Source of the DNA: Synchiropus splendidus
Taxonomy: Eukaryota; Chordata; Actinopteri; Syngnathiformes; Callionymidae
DNA length: 64,000 nt
Direction of reading: 5' to 3'
Assembly: GCF_027744825.2 (NCBI RefSeq)
Contig: NC_071334.1
Coordinates: forward strand, 35,743,937-35,807,936
Made by a program: the position numbers and the translations under genes. Shown here piece by piece: positions 28,301-43,300 of the stretch. The notes below the pieces were generated by a model. That model did not search any database, was not told where the DNA came from, and saw only the letters and a list, made by a program, of their open reading frames with translations. Positions within the stretch are counted from its first letter, which is position 1. Every line of letters starts with the position of its first letter.

Positions 28301-31300
28301 AGAGTCAACTTATCTCCCCTTACTCGCCCAGGTGAAGTCTCCAAAAGCATATATCTTAAGCATCTTATGCATCATTTTTATTGTGAATTTTGCTCTTGAA
28401 AACTCTTTGCATGTGTCACCCTTGTTGCCTTTCACCTCAAGCTTTGTTTCACTAAATGACGGATAATCGCACTCTGTAACCTCTTAAACCTGCTGATGGT
28501 CTGTTTGATGTGGTTTAGTTGCAATTACTGCACTATATGTTGACAGCAATCCAGCATTACTACTAGTAACACTCTCACTTTCTACTCGATTTAATTACTG
28601 TCTGTGCGTGTGTGTGTTCCTTCTAGACACAGTCAACTTCCCACAGGGTCGATGAAGGTCTTGGAGACCAAAGTGTCAGACAGTGGAATATACGTGTGTG
28701 TTGCCTCAAACATCGCCGGCAATTTAACTCTATTTACTGAGCTCAGTGTTCTGGGTAAGTATACAGTATATTCCCAAGGAAGATTGGCCTACAGGTAACT
28801 GTTCTTCTCACTGATCCACAAATACTTTGCGATGCAGTCCCTCCCAGCATCCAGGCAGGTCCCAGAACCATGAAGATACAGATGGGATACCCTGTGGAGC
28901 TTGCCTGTGTTGCACATGGAGTCCCAAAGCCCACACTTATCTGGACCAGGGATGGTAACAGCTTCTCAGCCAAGCCTGATGGAAGTCTTGCCCTGGGGCC
29001 AGTGACTCTGGATGATGAAGGAACTTATACCTGCACAGCTACTAACGCTGCGGGCAGAGACCAAGTCAATGTCAAACTTCAGGTCCAAGGTGAAGTGAAT
29101 GCTTAGTTATATTTGAGTGTGGTTGTCTCACTGATTTCATCCAGTTCATCACTGATGCATTTCTTAAAGTTCCCCCAGTGGTAGAGGTACTTGAGCCCCC
29201 CTTCAATAGACCCCTACAAGAAAGAGTTGCCAATCAACGTATTGCTTTCCCTTGCCCTGCTAAAGGTGAGCAGAGAGTCCAATGACGGTTGATTGTCTTC
29301 TTGCATCACGCTTAATTGTCCTTCTCCCAGGTCTCCCTAAACCAGTGATCCGCTGGTTGCGCAACGGTCAAGAACTGTCTGGTAATGAACCTGGTGTGTC
29401 CATCCTGGAAGACGGTACGCTGCTGATCCTAGCCTCTTTGTCACCCTTGGACAACGGCGAGTATGTCTGCACGGCTGCCAATGATGCTGGTTCTACAGAG
29501 AGGAAGTACCAGCTCAAAGTAAACGGTGACTGACCATTAAATCTCTTAAAAACAGATGACGCTCGTCTCCTCAATCATGTGTATAACTCTTTTGAATTGA
29601 ATGTCTTAACAGTGCCACCAGACTTTCATGACAGTGGCACACCAGGCAACATGTCTGTGGTCCTGAATCAGCCAACAAATCTGGTCTGTGATGTCAAAGG
29701 CAGTCCAACCCCTGTGATCACCTGGTACAAGGATGGAAATCCTGTAGGTACTTTCCTTCATAACATTGTGCATTGATCACATTCTTCAGTGGTAAATGGA
29801 AATGGCCTGATGAAAACTACTGTCTATCTTCTGAGAATGTCTGGTATGGACTTTCTATTAGTTACCACTAGATACCACTCTACATGTTTCCATTTACATA
29901 TTCCCCCTGCTACGAAGACCATTCAAAAGTAAGATGGAGAGCAATTAAAGCTTCACCAAGTTTGAAGGTGGAGGAGGACTGCCGTAATTCCTGATGGGGA
30001 GTGACGGAGCGCAAAGAAGCTATGAGTTAAAATGATTCATAAGAGGACAAAATTTGAATCCCCAGTCTTGGTGTTTCCTTGTATGTTAGCACGATAGCAT
30101 ATTCTATCATGATGACGTGATGTGATAGGGTTGTGCCCAGTAAGTATAACAGTCTGATTGCACCGTAGCTGATAAAGAGGAGCCACATCTTATCAAACTT
30201 GTCGGTGGAACGTCTTAAAAGAAAACAAACATTTTTCGATTTCAAATGTTGAATAACATCTTGTAGCCACCATTCATAACTGGGAGGGCAAGGATTTTTT
30301 TTCCTGTTTATCAATATGAGTCTACGAGCAATGAACAGACTAACATCGCCATTCTGTATCCTGAAGTGGACCATTATTGCTGTGGATCCCAAATAGGACA
30401 ATTTTGGATCAAGGCTGATTAAAAGCCCAGTAATTTCTGACAAAGAGGTAAAAACCAGGCAGCAAAAGTTAAATCAATTTGGGCAAAGCCAAAACATGTG
30501 TCCAAGAGATGCTGGATGTTATCTGCATAGGTCAGAAAGGGGATTCGGTCGTTTGCTTTGAATGTATTTTTGGCAAACTTGGGCTGCTTGGAAACAGGCT
30601 GCCTTAGAAGTGATTTTGGAGAAGGTCTGTAGCTTCATTTGGTCATTCGGAGAGAGAGAGTGAGAGTTTGAATCAATGTAATAAATCAATTGTAATGTGG
30701 TCATTGAGACAAAATGTGGATTTACCAGTGTTTTGAAGGTTTTGTCATGCATTCCCTCTTCTTCACATCTTCCAACCGTCATTGAAGCTATGACGGTGCT
30801 GCCACCTCCTGTCCAATTGAGTGCTCTGAATATTGTGAACAACAATTGGGGGGGATAAAGGGATTGGTCAGTATAAAGAAAATGCTATCTGCATGGAAAT
30901 GAGTTGTTTCGCTGACACGTTTGCGTTCCTTGATGCATTTCTAGTTAGCATTGTGCTACAGCTGAAACATAAATAAACCCCCAGTGAATACCAAAGTGGG
31001 ATTCAAATCTAGTTGTATGCTCAGCTGAATTTAGTTTGTTTATATGTCTGGGTATTCTATTGACAGGTGGTTCCAAATAGCAACGTTCAGGTTCTTGATT
31101 TGGGAAAGACTTTGAGACTCCTGCAGGCAGCTACGGAGGACGGCGGAGATTACAGCTGTAAAGCTATCAACATCGCCGGCAGCACAGAAAAAGACTTCTT
31201 CTTGGACGTACTAGGTGAAAAAAATTGAGGGTATAGTTTTGGAACCTGTTTATCGCTTACCGTCTATTTCAATTTGTTGCATGTGTTGGTTTGTAGTTCC

Positions 31301-34300
31301 TCCCTCAATTGAAGGTGCAGCGTCTTCCCAAGATGTCTCCGCCATCCTCAAAAAGGAGATAAGTCTGGAATGCAAAGTGCATGGAGTTCCATTTCCCACC
31401 ATCCAGTGGTACAAAGACAGAAAGTATGTTTGTTTTAGCACATTGGTTCACTCTTTACCATGTAACCATCTACCACCATTCACACACTCATGTTTCTTCT
31501 TTAATTATTTGCTTTGTATTTCATGTCTCCTTTTTCATCTTTGCCACCTCATCTTGGAATAATCCAATTTTCTTTTTACTTGTATTTTATTGCTTACCAC
31601 CATTTGTGATATCTGTATTTTAATATTATATTTAATATTCTATGAAGCAATACTTTTTATATTTTTAACATGTTTTTCTTCTTGTTATTGTATTATATTA
31701 TAATTCTAATGTAATTATTGTATTATTTCCCCTCTGTTTACTGTTGCAAAAATATATATTTGGTTTGTATTATTGAAGTCTTTTCATAATGCAGATAGTA
31801 GTTCCTTTTTAAGTACAGTTCTCTGTTGCCTCTTGATACGTATTCTGAATGGTTTTGTAGTTATCCGCAGTCCATTGCTGTAGGCAAATAATGCAAAGTG
31901 CTATTCTGCTGATCAGGAATACTTGTAACAGTTTTTATGTCCTTAATTTTTAGATTGGTGTTTCTTGGTGATCCAAACTTCGAGGTTACAGATCGTGGTC
32001 AGGTTCTGAAGATAAAGAGTGCCAGACTGGGCGACCAGGCGAAGTACCAGTGTAGTGTTGTTAATACAGCAGGCAAACATTCCAAAGACTTTAAGCTGAG
32101 TGTTTATGGTGGGTATGTTTTACTGTGTGTGTATATGACCACAAAACTATCAGCATATAACATATATATTTGTTCTCGTAGTTCCACCGTCCATCAAAGG
32201 TGGCAACCTCACGACAGAAGTCACAACCCTGCTGGACACGGTGGTAACACTGGAGTGTGAGGCCCGTGGAGTACCACTTCCCACCATCACTTGGTACAGA
32301 AAAGGGGAAGCCATTGTGTCTCACCGGCAGGCTCAGTATGTAGAGCGTGGACATTATCTCAAGATCCCGCATGTGCAGGCTTCCGATGCAGGCCTGTACA
32401 CCTGCAGGGTGACCAGTGCGGCCGGGACAGCTGAAAAGAGCTATGAGCTAGACGTTTACTGTAAGAGTCAAATTTATTGTCTTCAAGTTGTCTCACCATA
32501 ATGTACAGGGTGTCTTTTCCGTATTATATTTAGTACCTATGTCTTTTTTTGTCACTGACCTTGAAATTCGCAGTTCTCAGGATTGACTTTTTCAATACTT
32601 CGTCTTGCAGTGCCTCCGACAATATCCGGAGGAAGTGACACCCCAACTGAGATGAAAGTGGTCCTCAGTAAACCTCTGATACTGGAGTGTAAGGCTGCTG
32701 GCTATCCTCTCCCTTCTGTGACCTGGCTGAAGGATGGAGTTCCTGTTCGGGACGGTGAAAATGTCCTAATTCTTGAGCAAGGCCAGAAAATCGAGATCCC
32801 ATCAACCTCGGTGTCTGACTCGGGGCAGTACTTCTGTGTGGCCACCAGCATCGCAGGAGAGAAGGACGTGCAATATGATGTCAGAGTTTTAGGTAAGGGT
32901 TCCTTTTTCTAAATTGCATTTCTCAGTTCTGGCCTGAAAGTATCTCACTATGAATAGGCCCTTAGGCAGTGTTAGCATCACGCATTGCCCATGGGAAGTT
33001 GTCACCTGGAATGTCCGTATCTCTCTGCACTAGACTTTGAAGTGCAGGATGGATTTGACCAAACATTTGACAGAATCATTTAGTTGGTTGCTTGGTAACA
33101 TTTGCTTTTACTTTTCATTGATAGCAAAATGTTTTGCCTTTCCGTTGTGACGCAATGTTGTCTTTGAGTCTTTCAAGTGGAGGACACCGGTATTGTCAGC
33201 CCTGCAAAAGGATTCGTAATAGAACTAACAATGTACCCAATATGCCGGAAGTAAGAGCACTATGTGTTAACTTGGTCCTTTTTCCAAGTGAAAGTGTAAT
33301 CCTATTGGTTGTTGGCAGGAGACTACAATAGAGTTCTCTTCCATTGCTGTAACCACTCAGCCACAGCTCGAATATAGCTGTCCCTAGTGCTAAACTCACA
33401 CCACATACATATCTGCAAATTCAACCCCTGGTACATAATTGTCTCGTATGCTGCACCCAGCCGAGTGGCTGTGAAATATGTAACTCAGTAAAACAACTCT
33501 GGACTGTACATTTATTTAAAATGTTCCAGTATTACATGCATTTCTATCGCATGATATGGCTCAGAGCACAACTACACACCAAGATTCCTTTTTTGGCAAG
33601 ATTTGAACCTGTGTATGAGTTAGTGACATTTCTGCCACATTCCCGGCGAAGAAAGTAGCTCATTTCAACACTATATTTACTATTTATCAATGACTGACTT
33701 TTTTTTTTAGAAAGTTCCCTATAATTTCTTGCCCTCTATTCATCACAATCGCATAAACCTTGATCAATTCACCATTGGACCATATACAGGGGTCTGACAA
33801 AATAATGGAAACACTTTAAAGCTAAAAAAAAAACTTTAAAGTGTCCATTATTTTGTCCAACCCCTGTAAATGAAATTATTATTCTGTCTATTATTCTATC
33901 ATTTTCCATATCTAAGAAACCCACTGTTACAAGTTTTTATTTTCCAACCTATAGTAGCACTTTTCCTCCTATTTCAATGTATTTGTTTTATTTTCCTAAA
34001 CTGTACCTCTGTCCTTTTACTCTTCCAGCTACAGATGTTGGACAAAATAGTGGAAACACCTTAAAGCTTTTTTAGCTTTTAGGTGTTTGCATACATCACA
34101 CTCATCCCTCCTGTGCTGAACCTAAGCACCGTACGATCACTCAATTGTGTAATTTGTCTCCCTGTGAATCTCTTTCATGCTTATAAAATAAAAAAGGGTG
34201 GTGGAAATGAAAAATCATTTTTAAAAAATCATGAAGATAAAATATACTGCTAAAACCCCAATGATTCTCTAGTCCCAGTCAGGTATTCTAAAGTTGCTAG

Positions 34301-37300
34301 GATGTTCTGTTATCTTTATGTAAGGTGGCTAGGTGTTCAGTGACGTTGCTGGCATTCCAACTTCTATTGTGGTGTGGTGATCTGAAGGTAAAAACATAGC
34401 TGGCCAATTTTTGGCTTGCTGCTTCGTTGTTGGCCATATTCAAGTTAGCATTGTGCTATTCATCACCTTAATCACTCGGCTACTGAACTACTGAGCACTT
34501 GTTCTTTCTATTTTCATTAAAAAAAAATAATTTTCATTGTGGCTTCTTGTCTGCAGTGCCTCCATTCATTGACGGTGGAGATGACGTGACGGGCAGCACG
34601 GTGATCATCAACAGCCCCCTGGAGCTGGAGTGTCAAGCCTCTGGAACGCCGTCACCTGTTATAACGTGAGACCTCTGACGTCACCGCTAAAAACATGCAC
34701 CTAACTCTAACACGATATGTTAAACAGGTGGTACAAGGATGGAAAACCTGTCAGACAGAGTGAAGGACTGAGGGTTGCAGCAAGCGGTAGACGACTGATC
34801 ATTTCCCGAGCCCAAGTCTCAGACACAGCCCGGTTTCAATGTGTAGCCACCAATGAAGCAGGAGACCATGAGCGGGATTTTGATGTTTCTGTCCATGGTA
34901 AAGATTTTTTTTATTTAATTTTACCAAGAAGGTTTGTGATTATTGTGCTTTAATGTAAATTCAAGCTGCTGGGACTCGATAGATTTGGTATCGAGATTCT
35001 TAATGTACCCAGACTATCTGTGAGTTGGAATCTGTCTATTGTGCTGTTATGATCATGAATGTTCCATTTCAGTTCCACCTTCGATCCGTGCCACCGGTAC
35101 TGCTGAACGTGCAGTGGTTCTCCACAAACCCACCAGTCTGGAGTGCATCTCCAGTGGTGTTCCCCCTCCCAGTATCACCTGGCTCAAAGATGGGCGGCCT
35201 TTGGACACCACACAGGAGCACCTAAACGTCAGTTTACACATTTATTAACGTTTTCTCTGTGTTGATTTTTGATTTAAGAAAAAGGCTCACATGTAGTGCA
35301 AGACACTATCAACTCGCTAGTGGATCTAAACACTGCTATGTGTAATTAAAAGCCTTTTCTTAATTCTGAAAACATTTCTCCCCTTTTTTGTCAGAAATGT
35401 GTTTATATACATTTTGTCCTTATTTCTTACTTGATAATGTTATCTGTATGTTCAGCTGGAGTCAGGAGGGCGATTGCTCAAGGTCATAGGTGCAAAGCTG
35501 GAGGATTCTGGGAAATACACTTGTCTGGCGACTAATGCTGCCGGCGAAACTCAACAAACCATCCGTCTCAGTGTCCATGGTAACTGTCACACCACCTGTG
35601 CTTCTGCCAGGTTTTAGAAAATAAATCACTTTCAACAAACCACTATGTTTAAACCCTAGAGCCACCCCGTATTCCAGACTACAAGGACGTGGTCAACCGT
35701 ACTATCGTGGCTGGTTTTCCCATCGAGCTTCAGTGCAAAGCCACAGGCAGCCCGCTTCCTGGTGAGATGACTGATCCAACTCAATGCAATTTTGATTATG
35801 TTGTCCACTGGTGCAGGTGCAATCACAGCTTTGTTAAGATCATCACGAAAAAAAATGTTATTTGGCTAATTTACATTTCTTGCCTGCAGCCATCACCTGG
35901 TACAGAGATGGGCGACCTCTGACCTCTGCTGCTGGGGTGACTATACTAAAGCACGGTCAGGTGCTTGCGATTGAGAGGGCTCAGCTGTCAGATGCTGGGA
36001 TTTATAAATGTGTAGCGGTCAATGTGGCTGGAGCGGCAGAGATCTCTCACAGTCTGCAGGTGTTCGGTGGGTGCCCTTTTCTTCTTTGAGGGGGCTTCGT
36101 TTCATGCATTTTTGTAGAGTAAATAGTGACTTTGTCATATGCCTCCCAGTGCCTCCTGTGATCTCCAGCCGTGGCGGCACAGTAACAGTGGTGGTTAATG
36201 AGGCTGGCAGGTTGGAATGTGTTGCTTCTGGAGTTCCATTCCCAAGTCTCACGTGGCTCAAAGACGGCAGCCCCGTGGCCAGTGTGTCCCATGGAATACA
36301 GGTGATTTTTTTTAAATGGCAACAAAGTGGTGCTATGTACGCTCCTGAACCCATTTGTGTTTCAGATATTGTCAGGTGGCAGAGTGCTGTCTCTCAGCAG
36401 CGCCCAGGTCAGTGACACGGGCAGGTACACATGTGTGGCCGTCAATGCTGGAGGAGAGCAACAGCGTGAATACGACCTGAAAGTTCATGGTGAGACCAAA
36501 CACTATCACACTATCTACACTATTTTTACAAAAAGTGGAGAAGTCTATACCGTATATTTGCTGTCATGCAATGCATCCATGGTTTCTTGATTTTGTTTTA
36601 AAAATGTTACTGTCAGCCCTTTAAATGTCTACTTTTCTTAGCAAATCAGCGTCATCATTAAGAGTCCATCAAAAATGAGATACAGTTGAGTTCTCACTAT
36701 TCATTGAGATATTTCTTGCCTCATGATTATTATCATACTTTTGAAGTTTTTACTATTTTGAAGTGTTATAAAACAATATATAGAGAATTATATATTGGGA
36801 CATTTTCATTTTAGTCATACTTTGAGTTCTCTCTTTTTAAGGAAGTCCTGTTTAGACATTGGATATATATTTAGTCCCTGTGATGCAGTGGTGACCTGTC
36901 CAGGTTCATCCTCTGCCACCATTGTAGCAAGGATAGGCTTCAGCTCCTCTCAGGCTCTGTTCTAGCATTATCCATAAGATGTCTTAAAGGACAGCAGAAG
37001 CAAAGCAGGTGTACTGCATGTGGTAGGACGATGCAATTAATTGAGAATCAGTTTTGATTTTGATTATGGCATTGGACAATCCTGCAAACAAGATGAGATA
37101 GTAAGATCATATTTTGCCTGTAGTTTGCCTCTTTAATGTCAAGTGAAGTTTTTAAGGTCAACAAACCCAAATCCCAGTCGTTCTGAATCATCATGATTTA
37201 CAGTATGAATCAAAAGTAGTTGTGATTATGCTTTTGGCCATTATTGCCCAGCCATGCTATACACATATATGATAAGTATGGCTCAGGCTTATGTAGTTTA

Positions 37301-40300
37301 CTGCAGTAAACAATCCAATTTCTTGTGTTGGGCTTGATGGCAACCGGAGTATGATCAAAGCCGCTGCCACTGAGCCACGACCAGAGCAGCTGTTTACTTG
37401 CTGGTAATCTGTCCCCCAGGACATGGGACACTTCATGGAAGCGAGATGCAGATGTCCACATGTAATAGATTTGCATAGAGAGATCAAGAAGAGCTTGTCC
37501 AGAGATATAAAGGCAGATTTGTAGTGGTAATTACAACCATTCTTTGACTGCTTCCTGTGTCTGGCAAAAGGCATCTGCTGTTTCTGTCCTTCTCTTATAT
37601 TATGCTAAAAACCAAAATGACTAGTCTAATGGCCTGCAGGTAATTGCTGAACACAACCAGACTTCCACAAACAATGGCTGTTTTATTTGAAATTGAGGGA
37701 AACCCAATTCAGTAACCTCTTTTAAATTCATATTAAAAAAGGTAAAAAAAAACAAAACAAAACATGGATTAAAATATCTATTCCAGATTCCAGAACATGA
37801 TTTTAATGTATTTACTCCTATATTGTTCTGACATGAGGGCAAAACTGCCCTGTATTGTGACAGCCCTGTTGTAAATTTGCTCTGACATTAAGACCGATAC
37901 ACGTTTGCAATAGTGCCCCCAAATATCAAAGGTGAGGAGGCTAATGCCACAGTGATGCTGGGTCATCCGGTGGAGTTGCACTGCCATAGTGATGCGATAC
38001 CACCCCCCACGCTAACGTGGCGCAAAGATGGACGTCCACTGTTTCAGAAGTCGGGCCTGACTGTCTCAGCTGATAGGAGTCTTCTGAAGGTAAATTGTAA
38101 ATTACCTTCTGTGTCACTGTGGTCGATTGTTTGCATTAAATCATTTGCATGGTCAGGTTGATGCCGCCCAGATTCAGGATTCAGGCAGATATACATGTGA
38201 GGCCACCAATGTTGCAGGGAAAACGGAGAAGAACTATAACTTGAATGTCTGGGGTGAGTTTTCATGACAATGTAAAGTGAAGCATTACTGCAATAACCAG
38301 TAACTTCCGATATATATTTTTAGAAAATCTGTTTGAATTGCATGTGTAATTAAAAAAATATATATATCATTATTTATTTTCATGCTCAGAAATAAATGAG
38401 CATAAATGGGTAAATGTTAAATTATCTTATGAAATGTTTGGAGTGCCATGACTTCGAAATTCATGAGAGAATGAAGGAAAATACATACATACATACATCG
38501 CCACTCAACCATCGCAGTTAACCATCGCTTAGTCCTGTTCAGGGTTACACCCTAGACAGTTCGCCAGTCAATCACACATACCATTCACACACACATGCAT
38601 ACACACACAGCTAGGAAGCAGTTAACCTAGTGAGCATGTCTGTGGGAGGAAACCAGAGCACAGCCACACTCAGAGAACATGCAAGCATGGCGGTCTGACC
38701 CAGGAATAGAACCCGCAACCTTCTTGCTGCAAGGATTTTGATCATAGTCATTTACAAATTATGGCTCTCCAAACACTTTGCCTCTGCCTTCCAGCTAGAT
38801 AACTCAATGTTATTTTTCCATATTCCTAGCAATACATTTTGTGATATGCAAAGCTTAATTTGTGTAAAATTGCTCACTAATGATGGTGATTTTACAGCAA
38901 ATTGTGTTTTTCATAAATTTACCACGGGTTTTTTATGGTTGTTTTTATGTCTGCTAGCTTCCATTTTATATTTTATATTATATTCAAAATGATACGTGAG
39001 CGTCTCCTTCTGGCATGTTGTGATTACTACAGTGCTACCCAGTATCCGTGGCTCTGAAGAGGTGAGCCCACTAACTGTGATGGAAGGTACTCTGACCACA
39101 TTGGTGTGTGAATCCAGTGGTATCCCGCCTCCCAGCCTCATCTGGAAGAAGGACGGTGAGTATCACGCAAAAAACACTAATAGTGAAGAAGATTTAAGAC
39201 GGTGAAACGTTTACCTCCAGATGTGGAAGTCAAGCCAAACCAGAGGCTCAGAGTTTTATCAGGAGGTCGCCAGCTTCACATCTCCAATGCTGAAAGAACA
39301 GATTCAGGTTCCTTCACCTGCACGGCTACCAGCGCTGCAGGCACCACCTCTAAAGACTACAGCCTTCAGGTTTATGGTTCGTGGACAATAATTCACCATC
39401 TAGAAAGTGTTCACACCAACACATCACTGGGCATGCTCTTCGTCTTACCTGCTCCTCTCACTTCAGTCCGGCCGTCCATCAGACGCAGTGAGGGGAAACC
39501 AAGTGATGTCATCGTGACTACAGGCGGTGATGTCAGCCTGCAGTGCTTGGCGGATGGCGTCCCTCGACCTGCAGTTTCCTGGATGAAAGATGGACGTCCA
39601 ATTGCAGGCCAACAAGGAGCAAAGGTCTCGAATGAAGGGAGGCTGCTGCAGATTAAAAATGCCAAAGTGTCAGACACAGGTCGCTACACCTGCATTGCTG
39701 TTAATGTGGCAGGGCAGGCTGACAGCAAACATGACGTCAGTGTGCATGGTAAGATTGGATGGCTAACATTGTCCAACTTTTTCAATAATGTCCTTCACTC
39801 TGGTATTCCATCCAGTGCCTCCCAGCATCATAGGCAAAGTCCACTTCCCAGAGAATGTCAGTGTTGTGGTGAAGAACCCAGTTGGTCTTAGCTGTGAGGC
39901 TTCAGGCATTCCCCTTCCAACCATCTCGTGGCTTAAAGATGGTCGGCCAATTAAGGGTTCCAGTTCTGTGCGAGTCCTCTCAGGTAAAATATATTGTGAA
40001 TGTTTTATCTTATAATTTGATACCTCGGAATGAGCTCACGAGGGAAAGCAGGTGGCAGAACGGGTTCTTGATGCAAACATCCGAAAACATGGTTGTAATT
40101 AATGTGCTTAATTGAAGGGGGGAGAAGCCTGCGCCTCATGCATGCTGCAGTGGAAGACGCTGGGAGATATACCTGCGTTGTGTGGAATGCAGCCGGAGAA
40201 GAGAGGAAGAACTTTGACCTCAATATCCTGGGTTAGATGACTGACTAACTTAAGCAAAGTTAAAGCACTTACTCCAAAAAGTTGAGGAATATTGAAGATA

Positions 40301-43300
40301 TACTCTCCACTTCCAGTCCCTCCCAACATTGTCGGTGAAGGAACAGTGATGGACACAAAGGTCAAAGAGAAACACAACTTGACTCTGAACTGCGACGTTT
40401 CAGGTAAATGTTGTAGTCATCTGTTTGTCATGAGTTTTGGGAATGGAACTTTCATGAACCAACCTGTCTCTTTTACCATCAGGGAACCCGGTGCCAGATA
40501 TCATATGGATGAAAGACGGTCAACAGGTGGTGCCCGACGCTCGGCATCAAGTGCTGTCTCATGGCCATTTCTTTCAAATCTCTGGTGCCCAAGTTGTAGA
40601 CACTGGCAGGTACAGCTGTGTAGCATCAAACAGTGCGGGAGACCGCAGTAGGCATTTCAACCTCAACGTCCTGGGTGGGTGATTCTACTTCCTGAGCAAA
40701 ACTAAAAACAATTCCAGCCTTAAAGCCTGCTAACTTTTGTCCTGATTTTTTGACAGTTTCCCCAACTATTGCTGGGTCAGGTCCTGATGGTTCTGCAGAG
40801 GAGGTGACAGTTACACTGAGCAGCCCAACATCACTGGTGTGTGAAGTCCAGTCGTACCCACCGTCCCTGATCACCTGGTTGAAAGACGGAACACCGTTTG
40901 AATCAAGCCGCAATGTCAGACAGCTTCCAGGTTTGACATCTGCTCACCAGCTGCTGTCATTCAAATTTGGGGATTGTTTTTAAACTTTCGTTGTGAACTT
41001 CGTTAACTTACCTTGTCCAAATGATTACTTATTAGATGTTGAAGGCTTTTTCATTTCCCCTTTTAATGTATGAAACAACTATGATGTTTTACAAGGTGGA
41101 AGGACACTACAGATTCTCAATGCCAAACAAGAGGATGCTGGGAGATACACTTGTGTGGCCACCAATGAAGCAGGAGAGATGCTTAAACACTATGAGGTCA
41201 AAGTGTTTGGTGAGATATTCTGACATACCACCATGTTCCGATACTATATGTGTGACTAATGTCGTCTTCAGTTTCTCGTGTACACAACGCAATTGAATAT
41301 CAGAGCGCAGACCTTGAAGTGTCACTGACTTAACTGACTTTTGTCGTCCTTAGTTCCACCACAAATCAATAAGAATGATATACCAGGTGAAGGACTGTCC
41401 CCTAAAGAGGTCAAGATCAAGATCAACAGCACTCTGACTCTGGAATGTATAGCTCAGGCTTTCCCTACGCCCGTGCTGCAGTGGTACAAGGACGGGCAGG
41501 TAAATCAATATTTCTCTCACGCGAGTTGCTGAAGCGAGAATAATCACAATTTCCTTCCAGATCCTGCGAGTGGATGAGCATGTGTCCATCACAGGCAATG
41601 GCCGCATCGTTCAGATCAAACACACCCAGGTCTCAGACACTGGACGTTACACCTGCGTGGCCACTAATGTTGCAGGAGAGGACGAGAAGGACTTTGATGT
41701 AAATATACAAGGTGACTTGGGTTGACTGGCAACTGTCCTGAATCTGCATTTTTGGGGCTCAGAATAAATAAGTCAAAGTGCAAGATAGTGGAACAAGCGC
41801 CTCAAAAGCGTTACTTGCCATTATGTGAAATGCTTTTTAAATGAGCAATGTTTCATTTTCCAAACATTTTGCTTGCTTCTTTTTCTCTCAGTTCCACCTC
41901 ATTTTGGCAGAATTGGGGGACTCGGTGACACCACATCCCCTTCTGGCTTTGGGGTAGAAGCCAGGGAAGTAATACTCAATAATCCCATCTCTCTCTATTG
42001 TGAGACCAACGCTGTTCCCCCACCAACTCTCACCTGGTACCAAGATGGGCAGCTGCTCAGCTCAAGTGATAGTGTTTTGATCCTTCCAGGTGAGACAAGG
42101 ACATCATGCTGCCAAACATCTAGAGTGGCAGGAAGTATTTAACAATTCTGTTTTGTCTACAGGAGGAAGAGTGTTACAGATCTCCAGAGCTCAGACAGAC
42201 CACTCTGGCAGATACACATGTGTAGCCATCAACGAGGCCGGAGAGGACTCCATTCAGTATGACATCAGAGTTTTATGTGAGTGGCTTTTCAAAGGACAAT
42301 AATGCATTCAAGAAATCATTTACAAACTCCCAGTTATGTTTCGATCAGTGCCTCCAACTATAAGAGGAACAGAAAGTGACTTGCCAAGTGAAGTGACGGT
42401 TCTGGTCAACAAAACTACACAAATGGAATGTTATGTCGATGGAAACCCTGCTCCTAAGATTACCTGGTTCAAGGACAACCTGCCGATTAGCTCCAGTAGT
42501 TTGATCAGGATTACTTCAAATGGACGGATCATTCAGGTAACTGCAAAACCATTTCCATTTTCTGTAGATGACCTTTCAAATGCAAGTCTGATAAAAATGA
42601 AATGGATCCCTTTGAATCTCTCCTAAAAACATTAAAAAGATGAACCTAAATTAAAACTAGTCTAAACTTGGGCAAGCGTGGTCCTTTCACTTTCACTGTT
42701 ATGACAGCGTATATCCATATCACCACCAAAGGCATGGCTGAGGTTGCTGCACCTCTCTATCCATGCCCCTCTCATGGACAAGACCCCAACTCCTCCTTTA
42801 ATATCCATCTCCAGCCAAATGTCAACATCAGGCTTCTTTTTATTTCACACGTTTTGGAGAGGGGAGAATGTGAAGTTCAGACATGCCACTAAGCTTCTTT
42901 TCACACTGTGTTTTATTTATTCAGCATTTAAGAACACAAGGTGCTTTTTTGTTTTGTTTATAGTCAATATTAATTAGCATCAATTGCTTTTCTGTGGACG
43001 ATTTGAAATGATCAATCAGTACATTTTGTTCCCTAAATTTTGTGTCAATTATTCACTGTGCTACAATATAAATATTGGTTAATCAATCGCTATAGAAAAA
43101 AAGACTCACTCAAGTGTTTTTTTTCAGGTGATGGACGCCCAGGTAGCGGACACGGGTCGTTATGTGTGTGTTGCTGACAACATAGCAGGAAGTGCAGAAA
43201 AGTCATTTCATCTTAATGTTCTTGGTGAGATGCAGCAGTGATTCTCAGTTAGTTGTATCCTTGTGATTAAAACTCTTCTTTCTGCAGTACCTCCTGCCAT

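Larger units (their letters stand above)
32893..34556 (+). other. hmcn1: hmcn1 intron 32 with mariner-type MITEs
   Basis: This 1.66-kb intron holds a complete 80-bp inverted-repeat element (33787-33866) and a truncated relative (34032-34090). No exon is seen. Confidence 0.55.

Noticed and set aside
39202..39891. Long 229-codon plus-strand open frame
   Set aside because: It is read-through of hmcn1 exons 44 and 45 across a short intron with no stop. Good donor and acceptor sites and human homology define the two exons instead.
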